Shown here: positions 51,218 to 60,025 of the stretch, in pieces
Layout: every line of letters starts with the position of its first letter
How positions within the stretch are numbered: position 1 is the first letter of the stretch
Source: SBBG01 sp033717875
GTDB taxonomy: Bacteria; Pseudomonadota; Gammaproteobacteria; Ga0077554; Ga007554
Direction of reading: 5' to 3'
Length of the DNA stretch: 64,000 bases
Assembly: GCA_033717875.1 (NCBI GenBank)
Contig: JADDKJ010000007.1
Coordinates: 33,411-97,410, forward strand
The notes under the pieces: model-generated
The model's input: the letters and a program-made list of their open reading frames with translations, nothing else
Told to the model about the DNA's origin: nothing
Databases searched by the model: none
Made by a program: the position numbers and the translations under genes

Positions 51218-51996
51218 ATGTTGCTGAATCTCACTTCGATACCCTGCGCCGCCAGGTGACGCTTGGCGTCTTCAACGGTGTATTCGCCGAAATGAAAAAT
51301 GCTGGCGGCCAGCACGGCATCCGCCTTGCCCAGCTTGATACCCTCGACGAGATGGCCGAGATTGCCGACCCCGCCCGAGGCGATCACCGGCACGGGTACG
51401 GCGTCGCTCACGGCGCGGGTGAGCGGAAGGTCGAAGCCGTCGCGCGTGCCGTCGCGGTCCATGCTGGTGAGCAGAATCTCGCCCGCGCCCGCCTCGGCCA
51501 TGCGCTGCGCCCATTGCACGGCGTCGATGCCGGTGCGCTTGCGCCCGCCGTGGGTGAACACTTCCCAGCGCGGCGGCTCATCGCCTTGATTCACCTGCTT
51601 GGCGTCGATGGCGACAACGATGCACTGTGAACCGAAGCGCGCGGCGGCGTCGCGTACCAGTTCCGGGTTATGGATCGCAGCGGTGTTCATGGCCACCTTA
51701 TCGGCGCCGGCGTTGAGCATGCGGCGGATATCGTCGATGCTGCGTATACCGCCCCCCACGGTGAGTGGAATGAACACCTGCGCGGCGACCTGTTCGACCA
51801 CATGCACCATGGTCTCCCGCTCCTCGGCGCTGGCGGTGATGTCGAGAAACACCAGTTCGTCGGCACCCTGTTCGTCATAGCGCTTGGCGATTTCCACCGG
51901 ATCGCCCGCGTCGCGGATACCGACGAAGCGCACGCCCTTGACGACGCGGCCGCGGTCGACATCCAGGCAGGGGATGATGCGTTTGGCCAGTCCCAT
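51214..51996 (-). CDS. hisF: Imidazole glycerol phosphate synthase, cyclase subunit
   Basis: 260-residue TIM barrel that uses ammonia from HisH to form IGP and AICAR. Starts MGLAKRIIPCLDVDRGRVVKG; catalytic aspartates in PCLDVD and TSMDRDGTR. The start overlaps the hisA stop by one base. Last gene of hisGDCBHAF. Confidence 0.96.
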   Translation of the reverse strand: MGLAKRIIPCLDVDRGRVVKGVRFVGIRDAGDPVEIAKRYDEQGADELVFLDITASAEERETMVHVVEQVAAQVFIPLTVGGGIRSIDDIRRMLNAGADKVAMNTAAIHNPELVRDAAARFGSQCIVVAIDAKQVNQGDEPPRWEVFTHGGRKRTGIDAVQWAQRMAEAGAGEILLTSMDRDGTRDGFDLPLTRAVSDAVPVPVIASGGVGNLGHLVEGIKLGKADAVLAASIFHFGEYTVEDAKRHLAAQGIEVRFSNM

Positions 51997-52730
51997 CAGT
52001 TCAGCTCGTCCGCCACTTGCTGCGCCGCCGCCAGATCCAGCGTGCCTTCGTACAGCGCGCGCCCGATCACCGCGCCCATGACACCTTCTCCCGCCACTTG
52101 GCACAGGGCGCGGATATCATCGAGATTGGTGATGCCGCCGGAGGCGATGACCGGAATCGAGATGGCGCGCGCCAGCGCCACAGTCGACTCGACATTCACC
52201 CCTTTCATCATGCCGTCGCGGCTGATATCGGTGTAGATGATCGCTTCCACGCCCTCTTTTTCGAAGCGCTGGGCAATATCGATGACATCGTGATTGGAGA
52301 GTTTGGACCAGCCGTCGATTGCCACCTTGCCGTTCTTGGCGTCCAGGCCAACGATGATGTGGCCGGGGAATTCGCGGCACACATCGCCGACGAAATGGGG
52401 CGTGTTGATGGCCTTGGTGCCAAGGATCACGTAACTCACCCCCATGTCGAGATACGACTGGATGGTGTCGTCGTCGCGTATGCCACCGCCAACCTGTACC
52501 GGCACATCGGGACACGCCTCGACGATGCGCCGGATCACCTCGCCGTTGACCGGCCGGCCGGCGAAGGCGCCGTTCAGATCGACGAGATGCAGCCGTCGCG
52601 CGCCTGCCTCCACCCAGTGCTCGGCAACAGCGACGGGATCGTCCGAAAAAACAGTATCATCCTCCATGCGCCCCTGGCGCAGGCGCACGCATTTGCCATC
52701 TTTCAGGTCAATGGCGGGGATCAACAGCAT
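51996..52730 (-). CDS. hisA: ProFAR isomerase
   Basis: 244-residue TIM barrel that opens the ribose of ProFAR. Starts MLLIPAIDLKDGKCVRLRQG; the catalytic aspartates are in AIDLKDG and TDISRDGM. Overlaps hisF by one base. Ninety-one bases containing a palindrome separate it from hisH. Confidence 0.96.
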   Translation of the reverse strand: MLLIPAIDLKDGKCVRLRQGRMEDDTVFSDDPVAVAEHWVEAGARRLHLVDLNGAFAGRPVNGEVIRRIVEACPDVPVQVGGGIRDDDTIQSYLDMGVSYVILGTKAINTPHFVGDVCREFPGHIIVGLDAKNGKVAIDGWSKLSNHDVIDIAQRFEKEGVEAIIYTDISRDGMMKGVNVESTVALARAISIPVIASGGITNLDDIRALCQVAGEGVMGAVIGRALYEGTLDLAAAQQVADELN

Positions 52731-52777
52731 GACGGGTTCCTCATGAGGAGAGAAGGTATTTATACAACAATATAAAT

Positions 52778-52804
52778 AGTAGCGTGCGCACAGCGCACGC
52801 TACT
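52778..52804. repeat. Perfect 12-bp palindrome inside the his operon
   Basis: AGTAGCGTGCGC and GCGCACGCTACT pair exactly around ACA and are followed on the plus strand by TTTT. A variant of the GTAGGGTGCG family. It lies between hisH and hisA and could lower expression of hisA and hisF or stabilise upstream mRNA. Confidence 0.8.
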
Positions 52805-52821
52805 TTTGATGCCATGCAGGA

Positions 52822-53469
52822 TTATGTTCGACCATCCCAGCGCATGAAATTAGCCAGCAAGGCAAGCCCGGCGCGCTGGCTCTTTTCAGGGTGAAACTGT
52901 ACCGCGAACACGTTACCGCGCGCCAGTGCGCAGACGAATTCGATGCCGTGGCGGCTGACGGCCGCGCTCTGCGCGGGATCGGCCGGGACGACGTGGTAAC
53001 TGTGCACGAAATAGAAACGGCTGTCCTGGGCGATGCCTTGCCACAGCGGGTGCGCTCCATTCTGGCGCACCTGATTCCAGCCCATGTGGGGAATCTTCAG
53101 TGTATCGCCATTTTGCGGATCAATCATCCCATCGGGAAAACGCCGCACCTTGCCCGGCAATATGCCCAGGCACGGCGTGCCTCCCCCTTCCTCGCTGAAG
53201 TCGAGCAACACCTGCAAGCCCATGCAGATGCCGAGAAAAGGCTTGGTCTTCACCGCCTCTTTCACCACCGCATCGAGACCGAGGCGGTTGAGCTCCGCCA
53301 TGCAATCGCGCGCCGCGCCTTGGCCGGGAAAGACCACACGGTCCGCGCTCAGGATGCGCTCCGCGGAGGAAGTCACTTCCACCGTGATGGAACCGGCGAC
53401 ATGCTCCAGAGCCTTGGCGACGGAGCGCAGATTGCCCATGCCGTAATCGATGACTGCAACGGTGGTCAT
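52822..53469 (-). CDS. hisH: Imidazole glycerol phosphate synthase, glutaminase subunit
   Basis: 215-residue class I glutamine amidotransferase. Nucleophile cysteine in LGICMGLQ; the His-Glu pair is in FAVQFHPEKS. It supplies ammonia to HisF. Eleven bases downstream of hisB. Confidence 0.96.
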   Translation of the reverse strand: MTTVAVIDYGMGNLRSVAKALEHVAGSITVEVTSSAERILSADRVVFPGQGAARDCMAELNRLGLDAVVKEAVKTKPFLGICMGLQVLLDFSEEGGGTPCLGILPGKVRRFPDGMIDPQNGDTLKIPHMGWNQVRQNGAHPLWQGIAQDSRFYFVHSYHVVPADPAQSAAVSRHGIEFVCALARGNVFAVQFHPEKSQRAGLALLANFMRWDGRT

Positions 53470-53479
53470 GCGGTTTATC

Positions 53480-54073
53480 TTATAAGGTGCCTTTGGTGGA
53501 TGGCATCATGCCTTGCATGCGCGGGTCCATCTCCAGCGCCATGCGCACCGCGCGGCCGAAGGCCTTGAACACCGTCTCGACAATGTGATGAGCGTTACGG
53601 CCGCGCAGATTGTCGATATGCAGCGTCACCAGCGCGTGGTTGACGAAGCCCTGGAAGAATTCATGGAACAGGTCGACATCGAAATCGCCGATGCGCGCGC
53701 GCGGGAAGTTGATGTGGTATTCCAGGCCGGGACGGCCGGAGAAATCGATCACCACGCGCGACAGTGCCTCGTCGAGCGGTACATAAGCATGACCGTAACG
53801 GCGGATGCCGCGCTTGTCGCCCACCGCCTTGGCTACCGCCTGGCCGAGGGTGATGCCGATATCCTCCACCGTGTGATGGGCGTCGATGTGCAGATCGCCC
53901 GCGGCCTTGATGTCGATGTCGATCATGCCATGGCGCGCGATCTGATCCAGCATGTGGTCGAGGAACGCGACGCCGGTCTGAAAATGCGATGCGCCCGTGC
54001 CATCGAGATTGACGGTCGCCTCGATGCGAGTCTCCAGCGTATCGCGCTTGACGGTCGCTTTGCGTTCGGTCAT
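53480..54073 (-). CDS. hisB: Imidazoleglycerol-phosphate dehydratase
   Basis: 197-residue monofunctional enzyme with the two metal-binding repeats (FLDHMLDQIARHG, DAHHTVEDIGI; and the second set DLFHEFFQGFVNHA). It lacks the HisB phosphatase domain of enterics, so histidinol phosphatase must be encoded elsewhere. ATG 54073 overlaps the hisC stop (ATGA). Confidence 0.95.
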   Translation of the reverse strand: MTERKATVKRDTLETRIEATVNLDGTGASHFQTGVAFLDHMLDQIARHGMIDIDIKAAGDLHIDAHHTVEDIGITLGQAVAKAVGDKRGIRRYGHAYVPLDEALSRVVIDFSGRPGLEYHINFPRARIGDFDVDLFHEFFQGFVNHALVTLHIDNLRGRNAHHIVETVFKAFGRAVRMALEMDPRMQGMMPSTKGTL

Positions 54074-55227
54074 GGATTTTTCTCCAACAAGATATTTTGT
54101 AGCACCACCGTCAACGCCCGGTCGAGCGCCGCCAGGAACACCGCGTTTTCCTCCGGCGTGCCCACCGTCACCCGCAGGCAATCATTGAGCAAGGGACTGG
54201 CGCCGTGCATGCTCTTGATCAGCACGCCGTTGGCCTTGATCGCCGCGAAGATCGCCTGGGTCTGCCCGGCGGGCACGCGGAACAGGATGAAATTGGCTTG
54301 GCTGGGATAGACGGTAATGCCCGGCAGGGCGCGCATCCGCGCCAGGAGCTGTTCGCGGTCGACGCGGAGCTGGACCGCCTGGGCCTCCAGTACGTCGTAA
54401 TGACGCAGCGCGAATTCGGCGCTGGCCTGTGTCAGTACGTTGATGTTGTAGGGCAGACGAATCTTGTCCAGCTCATTCAGCCACGCCGGACTGCCCGCCA
54501 GTATGCCCAGGCGCAGTCCCGCCAGGCCCATCTTGGACAGTGTGCGCAGCACCAGCAGATTGTCGTACTCGCCGAGCCGGTCCATCAGGCTGCGGCCGGC
54601 AAAGGCGGAATAGGCCTCGTCCACCACCACCAATCCCGGGCAGGCCTCGATCAGTTCGCATACCGCATGCTCATCGAACAGATTGCCGGTGGGGTTGTTG
54701 GGATAGGAGAGGAACACGACCGCCGGTTGGTGTCTGGCGATCGCCTCGCGCATCGCCGCCATGTTCAGGCTGAAATCACCCGCATTGAGCGGCACACCGA
54801 CGAAGTTCAGGCCGGTGAAAGCGGCGATCATGCGGTACATGGAAAAAGACGGTTCCGGCGATAACGCCACCCGTCCCGGTCCGTTCACCGCCATGTCGAT
54901 CATCTGGATCAGCTCGTCCGAGCCGTTGCCGAGCAGGATATCCATACCCGCAGGCACCCCCAGCCGTTCGCGCAGCGCGGCCTTGAGGCGCGGCGCGTGC
55001 GGATCGGGATAGCGGTTGAGGCTGACATGGCGCAGCGTTTCCAGCCAGTCATCGACCAGCGACGGCGGCCAGGTGTAGGGATTCTCCATGGCGTCGAGCT
55101 TGATGAGATCGCCCACCTCCGGTACGTGATAGGCGGACAGCGCGCGAATCTCCGGACGGATCCACTCGGTCACGCGATCACGCTGCGTATCAGCGGTTTT
55201 GGAGGGTGATGCTTGGTTGCGGGTCAT
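54070..55227 (-). CDS. hisC: Histidinol-phosphate aminotransferase
   Basis: 385-residue PLP aminotransferase. PLP lysine in RTLSKMGLAGLRLG; SYPNNPTGN and VVDEAYSAF are typical. The N-terminus is ~15 residues longer than average (MTRNQASPSKTADTQ); a later start is possible. Between hisD and hisB. Confidence 0.94.
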   Translation of the reverse strand: MTRNQASPSKTADTQRDRVTEWIRPEIRALSAYHVPEVGDLIKLDAMENPYTWPPSLVDDWLETLRHVSLNRYPDPHAPRLKAALRERLGVPAGMDILLGNGSDELIQMIDMAVNGPGRVALSPEPSFSMYRMIAAFTGLNFVGVPLNAGDFSLNMAAMREAIARHQPAVVFLSYPNNPTGNLFDEHAVCELIEACPGLVVVDEAYSAFAGRSLMDRLGEYDNLLVLRTLSKMGLAGLRLGILAGSPAWLNELDKIRLPYNINVLTQASAEFALRHYDVLEAQAVQLRVDREQLLARMRALPGITVYPSQANFILFRVPAGQTQAIFAAIKANGVLIKSMHGASPLLNDCLRVTVGTPEENAVFLAALDRALTVVLQNILLEKNP

Positions 55228-55248
55228 GGCTTGCGGGTCAACAGGTTG

Positions 55249-56550
55249 CTAGGTTTTTATCCGATATTCCGCCGAGCGCGCATGGGCCGTCAAGCCCTCG
55301 CCTCGCGCCAGCAGCGAGGCGGTCTTGCCCAGCGTCGAGGCGCCGTCCGCCGAACACATGATCAGACTGGAGCGCTTCTGGAAATCATACACCCCGAGCG
55401 GCGAGGAAAAGCGCGCGGTGCGCGAGGTGGGCAGCACATGGTTTGGCCCGGCGCAGTAATCGCCCACCGCTTCGGCGGTGTAACGTCCCATGAAGATCGC
55501 GCCCGCGTTGCGGATGCGCGCGGCCATCGCCTGCGGTTCCGCCACCGAGAGCTCCAGGTGTTCGGGTGAAATGAAGTTGGCCACGGCGACGGCTTCGTCG
55601 AGATCGCGCACCTTGATCATCGCGCCGCGCCAGCCGAGCGATTTCTCGATGAGCGCGGCGCGTTCCATGGTCGGCAGCAGGCGGTCGATGCTCGCCTGCA
55701 CCTGATCCAGATAAGCAGCATCGGGGCACACCAGGATGGACTGCGCATCCTCATCATGCTCGGCCTGCGAGAACAGGTCCATGGCGATCCAGTCGGGATC
55801 GGTCTGGTCATCGCACACCACCAGGATCTCCGACGGCCCGGCGATCATGTCGATGCCCACCGTGCCGTACACCATGCCCTTGGCGGTGGCGACATAGATG
55901 TTGCCCGGGCCGACGATCTTGTCCACCTGCGGCACGGTTTGCGTGCCATAGGCCAGCGCCGCGACCGCTTGCGCCCCGCCGATGGCAAATATCCGGTCGA
56001 CGCCGGCGATCGCTGCCGCCGCCAACACCAGTTCGTTGAGCTGGCCGTCCGGGGTGGGCACCACCATGATCAGCTCGGGAACACCGGCGACCTTGGCCGG
56101 GATGGCGTTCATCAGCACCGAGGAGGGATAGGCCGCCTTGCCGCCCGGCACGTACAGCCCGGCACGATCCAGCGGGGTGACCTGCTGGCCGAGCAGCGTG
56201 CCGTCCGCTTCGGTATAGCTCCAGGATTCCTGTTTCTGATGCGCGTGATAGGTGCGCAGGCGTGCGGCTGAAAACTCCAGGGCTTCGCGCTGCGCGGCGG
56301 GAATCCGGGCGAGGGCCTGATGCAGGCGCGCCTGGGGGATTTCCAGTTCCGCCATGTGTGACACGCTCATGCGGTCGAAGCGGTTGGTATACTCGATCAC
56401 CGCCGCATCGCCGCGGCTATGCACGTCGGCGAGGATGGTGCGCACGGTGTTGGCCACCGTCGCGTCAGAGACGCTCTCCCACGCCAGATGTTTTTCCAGG
56501 CGCGCCCAGAAGTCGGCATCGGTTGAATTTATGCGCGTGACATTGACCAT
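55249..56550 (-). CDS. hisD: Histidinol dehydrogenase
   Basis: 433-residue zinc enzyme that oxidises histidinol to histidine in two NAD steps. Conserved blocks GLYVPGGKAAYPSSVLMN, VGPGNIYVATAKGMVYG, DMIAGPSEILV and FSQAEHDEDAQ (zinc ligands). Four bases downstream of hisG. Confidence 0.97.
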   Translation of the reverse strand: MVNVTRINSTDADFWARLEKHLAWESVSDATVANTVRTILADVHSRGDAAVIEYTNRFDRMSVSHMAELEIPQARLHQALARIPAAQREALEFSAARLRTYHAHQKQESWSYTEADGTLLGQQVTPLDRAGLYVPGGKAAYPSSVLMNAIPAKVAGVPELIMVVPTPDGQLNELVLAAAAIAGVDRIFAIGGAQAVAALAYGTQTVPQVDKIVGPGNIYVATAKGMVYGTVGIDMIAGPSEILVVCDDQTDPDWIAMDLFSQAEHDEDAQSILVCPDAAYLDQVQASIDRLLPTMERAALIEKSLGWRGAMIKVRDLDEAVAVANFISPEHLELSVAEPQAMAARIRNAGAIFMGRYTAEAVGDYCAGPNHVLPTSRTARFSSPLGVYDFQKRSSLIMCSADGASTLGKTASLLARGEGLTAHARSAEYRIKT

Positions 56551-56553
56551 CGC

Positions 56554-57204
56554 TCAGCCCCTTGTGTGATCCTTCGCCGCCACCGCCTCGGCAACCCGCT
56601 CGATCAGGGCCTTGACCGGGGCATGCTTCATCTTCATCGACGCCTTGTTGACGATCAGCCGCGAGCTGATGTCGGCGATGTGTTCCAGCGGCGCCAGACC
56701 GTTCGCTTTCAGGGTATTGCCGGTGTCGACCAGGTCGACGATCAGATCGGCCAAGCCCACCAGCGGCGCCAGCTCCATCGAGCCATACAGCTTGATGATC
56801 TCCACCTGCTTGCCCTGCGCCGCGAAGTAACGCCGCGTGGTCGCCACATACTTGGTGGCGATGCGCATGCGCGCCTCGCCGTTCTTCGCCGCCGCGGGTC
56901 CCGCCAGCATCAATTTGCAGCGCGCGATTTTCAGGTCGAGCGGTTCGTACAAACCCTCGCCGCCATGTTCCATCAGCACATCCTTGCCCGCCACGCCGAC
57001 ATCGGCGGCGCCGTATTCCACATAGGTCGGCACATCGGAGGCGCGGATGATCACCAGCTTGATCTCGGGGTGATTGGTATCGAGGATGAGCTTGCGGCTG
57101 GTGTCGGGATCGTCGACAGGCACAATGCCGGCATGCGCCAGCAAAGGCAGGGTTTCCTTGAAGATGCGGCCCTTGGAGAGGGCGATGGTAAGTGTTTCTG
57201 TCAT
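56554..57204 (-). CDS. hisG: ATP phosphoribosyltransferase (short form)
   Basis: 216 residues, starting MTETLTIALSKGRIFKETLP. The short form lacks the C-terminal regulatory domain, so it needs HisZ for activity and feedback; hisZ is not in the window. DLIVDLVDTGNTLKANGL is the PRPP loop. First gene of the his operon, 120 bases after murA. Confidence 0.95.
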   Translation of the reverse strand: MTETLTIALSKGRIFKETLPLLAHAGIVPVDDPDTSRKLILDTNHPEIKLVIIRASDVPTYVEYGAADVGVAGKDVLMEHGGEGLYEPLDLKIARCKLMLAGPAAAKNGEARMRIATKYVATTRRYFAAQGKQVEIIKLYGSMELAPLVGLADLIVDLVDTGNTLKANGLAPLEHIADISSRLIVNKASMKMKHAPVKALIERVAEAVAAKDHTRG

Positions 57205-57330
57205 TTGTTGATAAGATACAAGAGAAAAGAGGAAAGAGGAAAGGTGCCTGTAATTCAAGGTTTACGGAAACGGCATCCCACTTCGTATTTCTTTTCTCTG
57301 TCTTCTTTTCTCTTTCCTTTGTTTCTCTTA
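57205..57330 (-). other. Polypurine/polypyrimidine leader upstream of hisG
   Basis: On the plus strand, AAGAGAAAAGAGGAAAGAGG (57219-57243) is followed ~40 bases later by a long CT tract (57288-57330). The two can pair as a long, imperfect hairpin in the hisG leader RNA, or the tracts can form unusual DNA. No His-rich leader peptide of the attenuator type was found. Confidence 0.45.
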
Positions 57331-58587
57331 CCCCGGCACGCGTCGTATCCGCGCGCCAAGCTGGGTTAGTTTCTCTTCGATACACTCATAGCCGCGATCA
57401 ATGTGATAGATGCGATCCACCAGGGTGTCGCCTTCGGCGACCAGCCCGGCCAGTACCAGGCCCGCCGAGGCGCGCAGATCCGTGGCCATCACTGGCGCGG
57501 CGGTGAGTTTTTCCACGCCGCGGATGATCGCGGTGTTGCTCTCCAGGCGAATATCGGCGCCCATGCGCTGCATTTCCGACACATGCATGTAGCGGTTTTC
57601 GAAAATCGTTTCAGTGATGGTTCCGGTGCCCTCGGCGATCGCGTTGAGGGCGCAAAACTGCGCCTGCATGTCGGTGGGGAAGGCCGGATGCGGCGCGGTG
57701 CGGATATCGACGGCGCGCGGACGGCGGCCGCGCATGTCAAGCTCGATCCAGTTATCGCCGACCTGAATATCCGCGCCCGCCTCGCGCAGCTTGAGCAGCA
57801 CCGCCTCCAGCAAATGGGGATTGGTCTCCTTGACCTTGACCCGTCCGCCGGTGATGGCCGCGCCCACCAGATAGGTGCCGGTTTCGATGCGATCGGGCAA
57901 GATGCTGTAGGTCGCACCGCCCAGCCGCTCCACACCCTCGATGGTGATGGTGTCGCTGCCCGCGCCACCGACCTTCGCGCCCATCTTGTTGAGACAGTTC
58001 GCCAGATCGACCACCTCGGGTTCGCGCGCGGCGTTTTCGATGATGGTGGTGCCCTCGGCCAGCGCCGCCGCCATCATCAGGTTTTCCGTGCCGGTCACGG
58101 TCACCATGTCCATGAACAGGTGCGCACCCTTCAGGCGCCGGGCCTTGGCCTTGATATAACCCCCCTCGACCTTGATGTCCGCGCCCATCGCCTCCAGACC
58201 GTGGATGTGCAGATTGACCGGCCGGGCACCGATGGCGCAGCCGCCCGGCAACGAAACATTGGCCTCCCCATGGCGGGCCAGCAATGGCCCCAGCACCAGG
58301 ATCGAGGCGCGCATGGTCTTGACCAGGTCGTAAGGGGCGGTAAAACTGTGAATGGTGCGGGTATCCACCTCGACATTCATGCGCTCGTCGACGGTGAGCT
58401 GCACGCCCATGCGTCCCAACAGCTCCATGGTCGTTGTGATGTCGCGCAGATGCGGCACGTTGCTGATGGTGACAGGGCCGTCGGCCAGCAGCGTGGCGGC
58501 CAGAATCGGCAAAGCGGCGTTTTTCGCCCCGGAGATGCGGACCTCTCCATCGAGCGGAACACCCCCGGTAATCATTAATTTGTCCAT
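57328..58587 (-). CDS. murA: UDP-N-acetylglucosamine 1-carboxyvinyltransferase
   Basis: 419-residue enzyme of the first committed step of peptidoglycan synthesis. The catalytic cysteine is in SLPGGCAIGARPVNLH (fosfomycin target). GAKNAALPILAATLLADGP and EGDTLVDRIYHIDRGYE complete the match. It sits in the mla-ibaG-murA-his order. Confidence 0.97.
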   Translation of the reverse strand: MDKLMITGGVPLDGEVRISGAKNAALPILAATLLADGPVTISNVPHLRDITTTMELLGRMGVQLTVDERMNVEVDTRTIHSFTAPYDLVKTMRASILVLGPLLARHGEANVSLPGGCAIGARPVNLHIHGLEAMGADIKVEGGYIKAKARRLKGAHLFMDMVTVTGTENLMMAAALAEGTTIIENAAREPEVVDLANCLNKMGAKVGGAGSDTITIEGVERLGGATYSILPDRIETGTYLVGAAITGGRVKVKETNPHLLEAVLLKLREAGADIQVGDNWIELDMRGRRPRAVDIRTAPHPAFPTDMQAQFCALNAIAEGTGTITETIFENRYMHVSEMQRMGADIRLESNTAIIRGVEKLTAAPVMATDLRASAGLVLAGLVAEGDTLVDRIYHIDRGYECIEEKLTQLGARIRRVPG

Positions 58588-58653
58588 GGCGCTGGCGTTG
58601 TGAGTGGCTGATAAAGGAATGGCAAGGAAGCTCTGATGGGTGATACAGAGCGC

Positions 58654-58896
58654 CTAGGCGTGTTTTTTCTCCCACTGCCGCGGGGTATAGGTTTTCATCG
58701 ACAGGGCATGAATGGCCGAGTGCATGAGGTCGCCCAAGGTGGCGTAAACCATCTTGTGCTGAGCGAGCATGCCTTTGCCCTCGAAGGCATCCGAGATAAT
58801 GATCGCCTCGAAGTGAACACCGTCGTCGCCCTTCACCTGGGCTACGCTGCCGGGCAGACCTGCCTCGATCAGCTTTTTGATGTCTTCGGCTTTCAT
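58654..58896 (-). CDS. ibaG: BolA-family protein IbaG
   Basis: 80 residues: IKKLIEAGLPGSVAQVKGDD then HFEAIIISDAFEGKGMLAQHKMVY. BolA proteins pair with monothiol glutaredoxins in Fe-S handling. Position between mlaB and murA is conserved. Confidence 0.93.
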   Translation of the reverse strand: MKAEDIKKLIEAGLPGSVAQVKGDDGVHFEAIIISDAFEGKGMLAQHKMVYATLGDLMHSAIHALSMKTYTPRQWEKKHA

Positions 58897-58993
58897 CCGA
58901 AATTCCTGTCTCGATTGTGAAAAAGCTTATTTTAGCAGAACCGGCACAAACCTATTAACCTGGCAATCAAATTCATTTGCTTTTCTCCCGCGC

Positions 58994-59016
58994 GGTGCGT
59001 GAGACGCACCCTACGA
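58994..59016. repeat. GTAGGGTGCG-family short copy
   Basis: GGTGCGT-GAG-ACGCACC followed by CTACGAG, in the 200-base gap between ibaG and mlaB. Rest of the gap shows no gene. Confidence 0.7.
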
Positions 59017-59102
59017 GACTACGAGACACTGGGAGCGGCGATCTAGAATCACCGGGTTAATAAAAACGGTGACCGGGATCTCGTCGTTTTCAGAATACCG
59101 GA

Positions 59103-59402
59103 TCACGACAGCGGCAGGATCTGCTCCAAGCCGCTGGCTCTGGCGATGGACATCATCTGCGGCGGGATGTTTTTGAAAACGATCGCCCTGTTCTTGCCGC
59201 GCGCGATGCGCAGCCATTCGATCAGCAGCGCCAGCCCCGCGCTGTCGGTATGGGTGATCCCGTGCAGGTCGAGCATCACGCTGTCGCCGTTGTCGAACAA
59301 GGCCGTGCTCTGGCGCCACAAGGCCGGCACGGTCTCGAAGGTCATTGCGCCGGTCAGCAAAAAGCCCCCCGTCTCCTGCGGCGTGATCTCGACACGGTTC
59401 AT
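59103..59402 (-). CDS. mlaB: STAS-domain protein MlaB
   Basis: 99 residues. The STAS core is VMLDLHGITHTDSAGLALLIEW with the conserved DSAG. It binds MlaF and activates the lipid transporter. Overlaps mlaC by four bases. Confidence 0.92.
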   Translation of the reverse strand: MNRVEITPQETGGFLLTGAMTFETVPALWRQSTALFDNGDSVMLDLHGITHTDSAGLALLIEWLRIARGKNRAIVFKNIPPQMMSIARASGLEQILPLS

Positions 59403-60025
59403 TTGTCGCTGGCGGACGTGGCGGTGGAGCGCCGATTACTTTCCGCCAGTTTGCTGATCAGTTTATCCAGACCGTTCTGGCGAAGCTCGTTGGCGAAGGT
59501 GCTGCGGTAGTTGGTCACCAGGCTGACGTTGTCGATGGCGACATCGTAGACCAGCCATTCGTTGTTCTTGAGGAACAGGCTGTAATCGATGGGAATCGCC
59601 GCAGTGCCCGGCTGTTCCACTTCGGTGCGCACCGTCACCTCGGTGGCATTGGCGTCGCCGCGAAAGGGCAGATAGTTGATCTTGCGATCGGTATACTCGG
59701 TGAGCGAGGTGGCATAGGTGCGCACCAGCAGGTTGCGGAACTCCTCGGTGAAGCGTTTCTTTTGGTCGGGTGTCGCCGTGCGCCAGTGCTTGCCCAGCAC
59801 CCATGACGACATACGCTCGAAATCGAAGTGCGGCAGCACGATTTCGCTGACCAGCTCGTAGACACGGCCCGGGTCCTTGCGGATCACGGCGCGCTCTTCC
59901 TTGAGTTTCGTCAGCATGCGCTCGGCCGCCTGCTTGATCAGATCCTGCGGCGGCTGCACGGCGGCGCTTGCGCCGGCGAAACCCGTCATCCATACCAGCC
60001 ATAGCGCGATAAAAAACTTTTTCAT
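59399..60025 (-). CDS. mlaC: Periplasmic phospholipid-binding protein MlaC
   Basis: 208 residues with signal peptide (cleaved near ASAA). Typical text: VLPHFDFERMSSWVLGKHWR and YDVAIDNVSLVTNYRSTFA. It shuttles phospholipid between the outer membrane and MlaFED. Overlaps the tolC-type gene by four bases. Confidence 0.94.
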   Translation of the reverse strand: MKKFFIALWLVWMTGFAGASAAVQPPQDLIKQAAERMLTKLKEERAVIRKDPGRVYELVSEIVLPHFDFERMSSWVLGKHWRTATPDQKKRFTEEFRNLLVRTYATSLTEYTDRKINYLPFRGDANATEVTVRTEVEQPGTAAIPIDYSLFLKNNEWLVYDVAIDNVSLVTNYRSTFANELRQNGLDKLISKLAESNRRSTATSASDK

